A stretch of 6,649 nt of DNA, taken from positions 1-6,649 of the forward strand of contig JAQUMZ010000157.1 of NCBI GenBank assembly GCA_028717865.1, read 5' to 3'. Of this stretch, positions 6,182 to 6,649 are shown piece by piece. The DNA is from Elusimicrobiota bacterium. Its GTDB lineage: Bacteria > Elusimicrobiota > Elusimicrobia > UBA1565 > UBA9628. Under the pieces are notes generated by a model, which worked only from the letters and a program-made list of their open reading frames with translations, made no database searches and was not told where the DNA came from. The translations under genes were made by a program, and so were the position numbers. How positions within the stretch are numbered: position 1 is the first letter of the stretch; every line of letters starts with the position of its first letter.

Positions 6182-6649
6182 GTCGTCCATCTCCTCGGGC
6201 CTCGTCCGTAGGCCCCCGTCATCAAAGCCAGGCGCCCGGCGATCTCCGGCGTCAGCGCCCCGGGCGTCATCCGCCATTTCCAGTTGCCCTCCGCCGTGCC
6301 GGGGAGGTTCATCCGCGCCTCGCTGCCCAGCCCCAGCAGGTCCTGGGCGAGGATGACGGCCGTATCGGCCGGGCTCTTGAGCACGGCCTGGATCATGTCC
6401 CAATGGATGTTCAAGCCGTTGCTGCGCAAATAGCGCAGGGCGTTGTCCCGCTCCATGCGGATCTGCTCCGGCGTGCGGGTGCTGGACTTGCCCCCGGCAT
6501 CGTGGAACCAGCCCGCGATGGTGTCGTTGTCGTGCGTCCCGGTATAGGCCACGCTGCGGCGGGGATAGCGGTGGGGCTGCTGGCGCTCGTCCCACTCTCC
6601 GAAGCAGAATTGGGCCACCCGCATGCCCGGGAACTCGAACCGGTCGCGC
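6178..6649 (-). CDS. malQ: 4-alpha-glucanotransferase (amylomaltase), C-terminal part
   Basis: Only the last 156 residues are in the window; the N-terminus, including the nucleophile and acid/base residues, lies beyond the right edge. MalQ (GH77) transfers stretches of alpha-1,4-glucan between chains and works in maltose and glycogen metabolism. The fragment opens with DRFEFPGMRVAQF and continues with VAYTGTHDNDTIAGWF, whose His-Asp pair is the conserved GH77 transition-state stabilising site. ARMNLPGTAEGNWKWRM is the family's C-terminal hallmark. The extreme C-terminus is Arg-rich (YGRGPRRWTT). Its TGA overlaps the glgB ATG by four bases, so translation of the two is probably coupled, supplying linear glucan chains and branches in the same pathway. 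Confidence 0.93.
   Translation of the reverse strand, partial: RDRFEFPGMRVAQFCFGEWDERQQPHRYPRRSVAYTGTHDNDTIAGWFHDAGGKSSTRTPEQIRMERDNALRYLRSNGLNIHWDMIQAVLKSPADTAVILAQDLLGLGSEARMNLPGTAEGNWKWRMTPGALTPEIAGRLALMTGAYGRGPRRWTT
6191..6196 (-). promoter_or_regulatory. glgB ribosome binding site inside the malQ end
   Basis: The minus strand reads GAGGAG, nine bases before the ATG at 6181 and directly touching the in-frame ATG at 6190. The spacing decides in favour of the 6181 start. The site lies within the last codons of malQ, consistent with coupled translation. Confidence 0.65.

Noticed and set aside
4316..6211. 631-codon open frame on the plus strand opposite glgB
   Set aside because: It is antisense to a GlgB with every catalytic motif intact. 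Long antisense frames are expected in GC-rich genes, and its product is low-complexity Val/Ala/Gly/His-rich sequence with no recognisable motif.
6182..6595. Longer glgB reading frame beginning at 6595, suggesting a MalQ-GlgB fusion
   Set aside because: This extension is out of frame with malQ and would overlap its conserved C-terminal motifs. The ATGA overlap and GAGGAG spacing support 6181.
1..6649. Possible defence system, prophage, insertion sequence, CRISPR or toxin-antitoxin locus
   Set aside because: All coding capacity is taken by metabolic, redox, repair and exported proteins. No transposase, integrase, terminal repeats, spaced repeats or tRNA-like sequence was seen.

Overview
This is a GC-rich, densely coding stretch of a bacterial chromosome. 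It holds five complete or partial operon genes on the minus strand and one long gene on the plus strand. The gene mix is an anaerobe-type NADH dehydrogenase/hydrogenase diaphorase subunit, a free-standing Lrp-type sensing domain, glycogen/alpha-glucan enzymes and an exported isoaspartate methyltransferase. This suggests a high-GC anaerobic or facultative bacterium that stores glycogen. I would consider Elusimicrobiota or another deep-branching Gram-negative phylum, but nothing in the window fixes the taxon. No mobile element, CRISPR array, tRNA or rRNA was seen.

Left block (1-1403, minus strand): a small Lrp/AsnC ligand-binding-domain protein (87 aa, no DNA-binding domain) is followed after 10 bases by a large ORF that runs off the left edge. 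That ORF is an in-frame fusion of a NuoE-like [2Fe-2S] module to a NuoF-like FMN/NADH subunit. The pair looks like the start of an operon for an NAD(P)H-linked hydrogenase, formate dehydrogenase or related complex. A short AT-rich gap (1404-1512) carries a good extended -10 element pointing each way, so it reads as a divergent promoter region.

Centre (1513-3516, plus strand): a 667-aa predicted exported protein. Its C-terminal half has the layout of a gluzincin metallopeptidase related to M3-like enzymes, but the HExxH zinc motif reads RELGR, so it looks like a catalytically dead peptidase. Its start codon has no Shine-Dalgarno sequence and sits at about the expected transcription start, so the message may be leaderless. 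This is the most unusual gene in the window.

Right block (6649-3513, minus strand): the C-terminal end of malQ (4-alpha-glucanotransferase), glgB (glycogen branching enzyme) and pcm (protein-L-isoaspartate O-methyltransferase with an export-type N-terminus). malQ and glgB overlap by ATGA, and glgB and pcm are 8 bases apart, so the three are almost certainly one transcript. MalQ rearranges linear alpha-1,4-glucans and GlgB adds alpha-1,6 branches. Pcm repairs damaged Asp/Asn residues and has no obvious metabolic link. The pcm and pseudopeptidase genes converge and share one CTAG as both stop codons, followed by a perfect 16-base GC palindrome. There is no gene-free stretch longer than about 110 bases.
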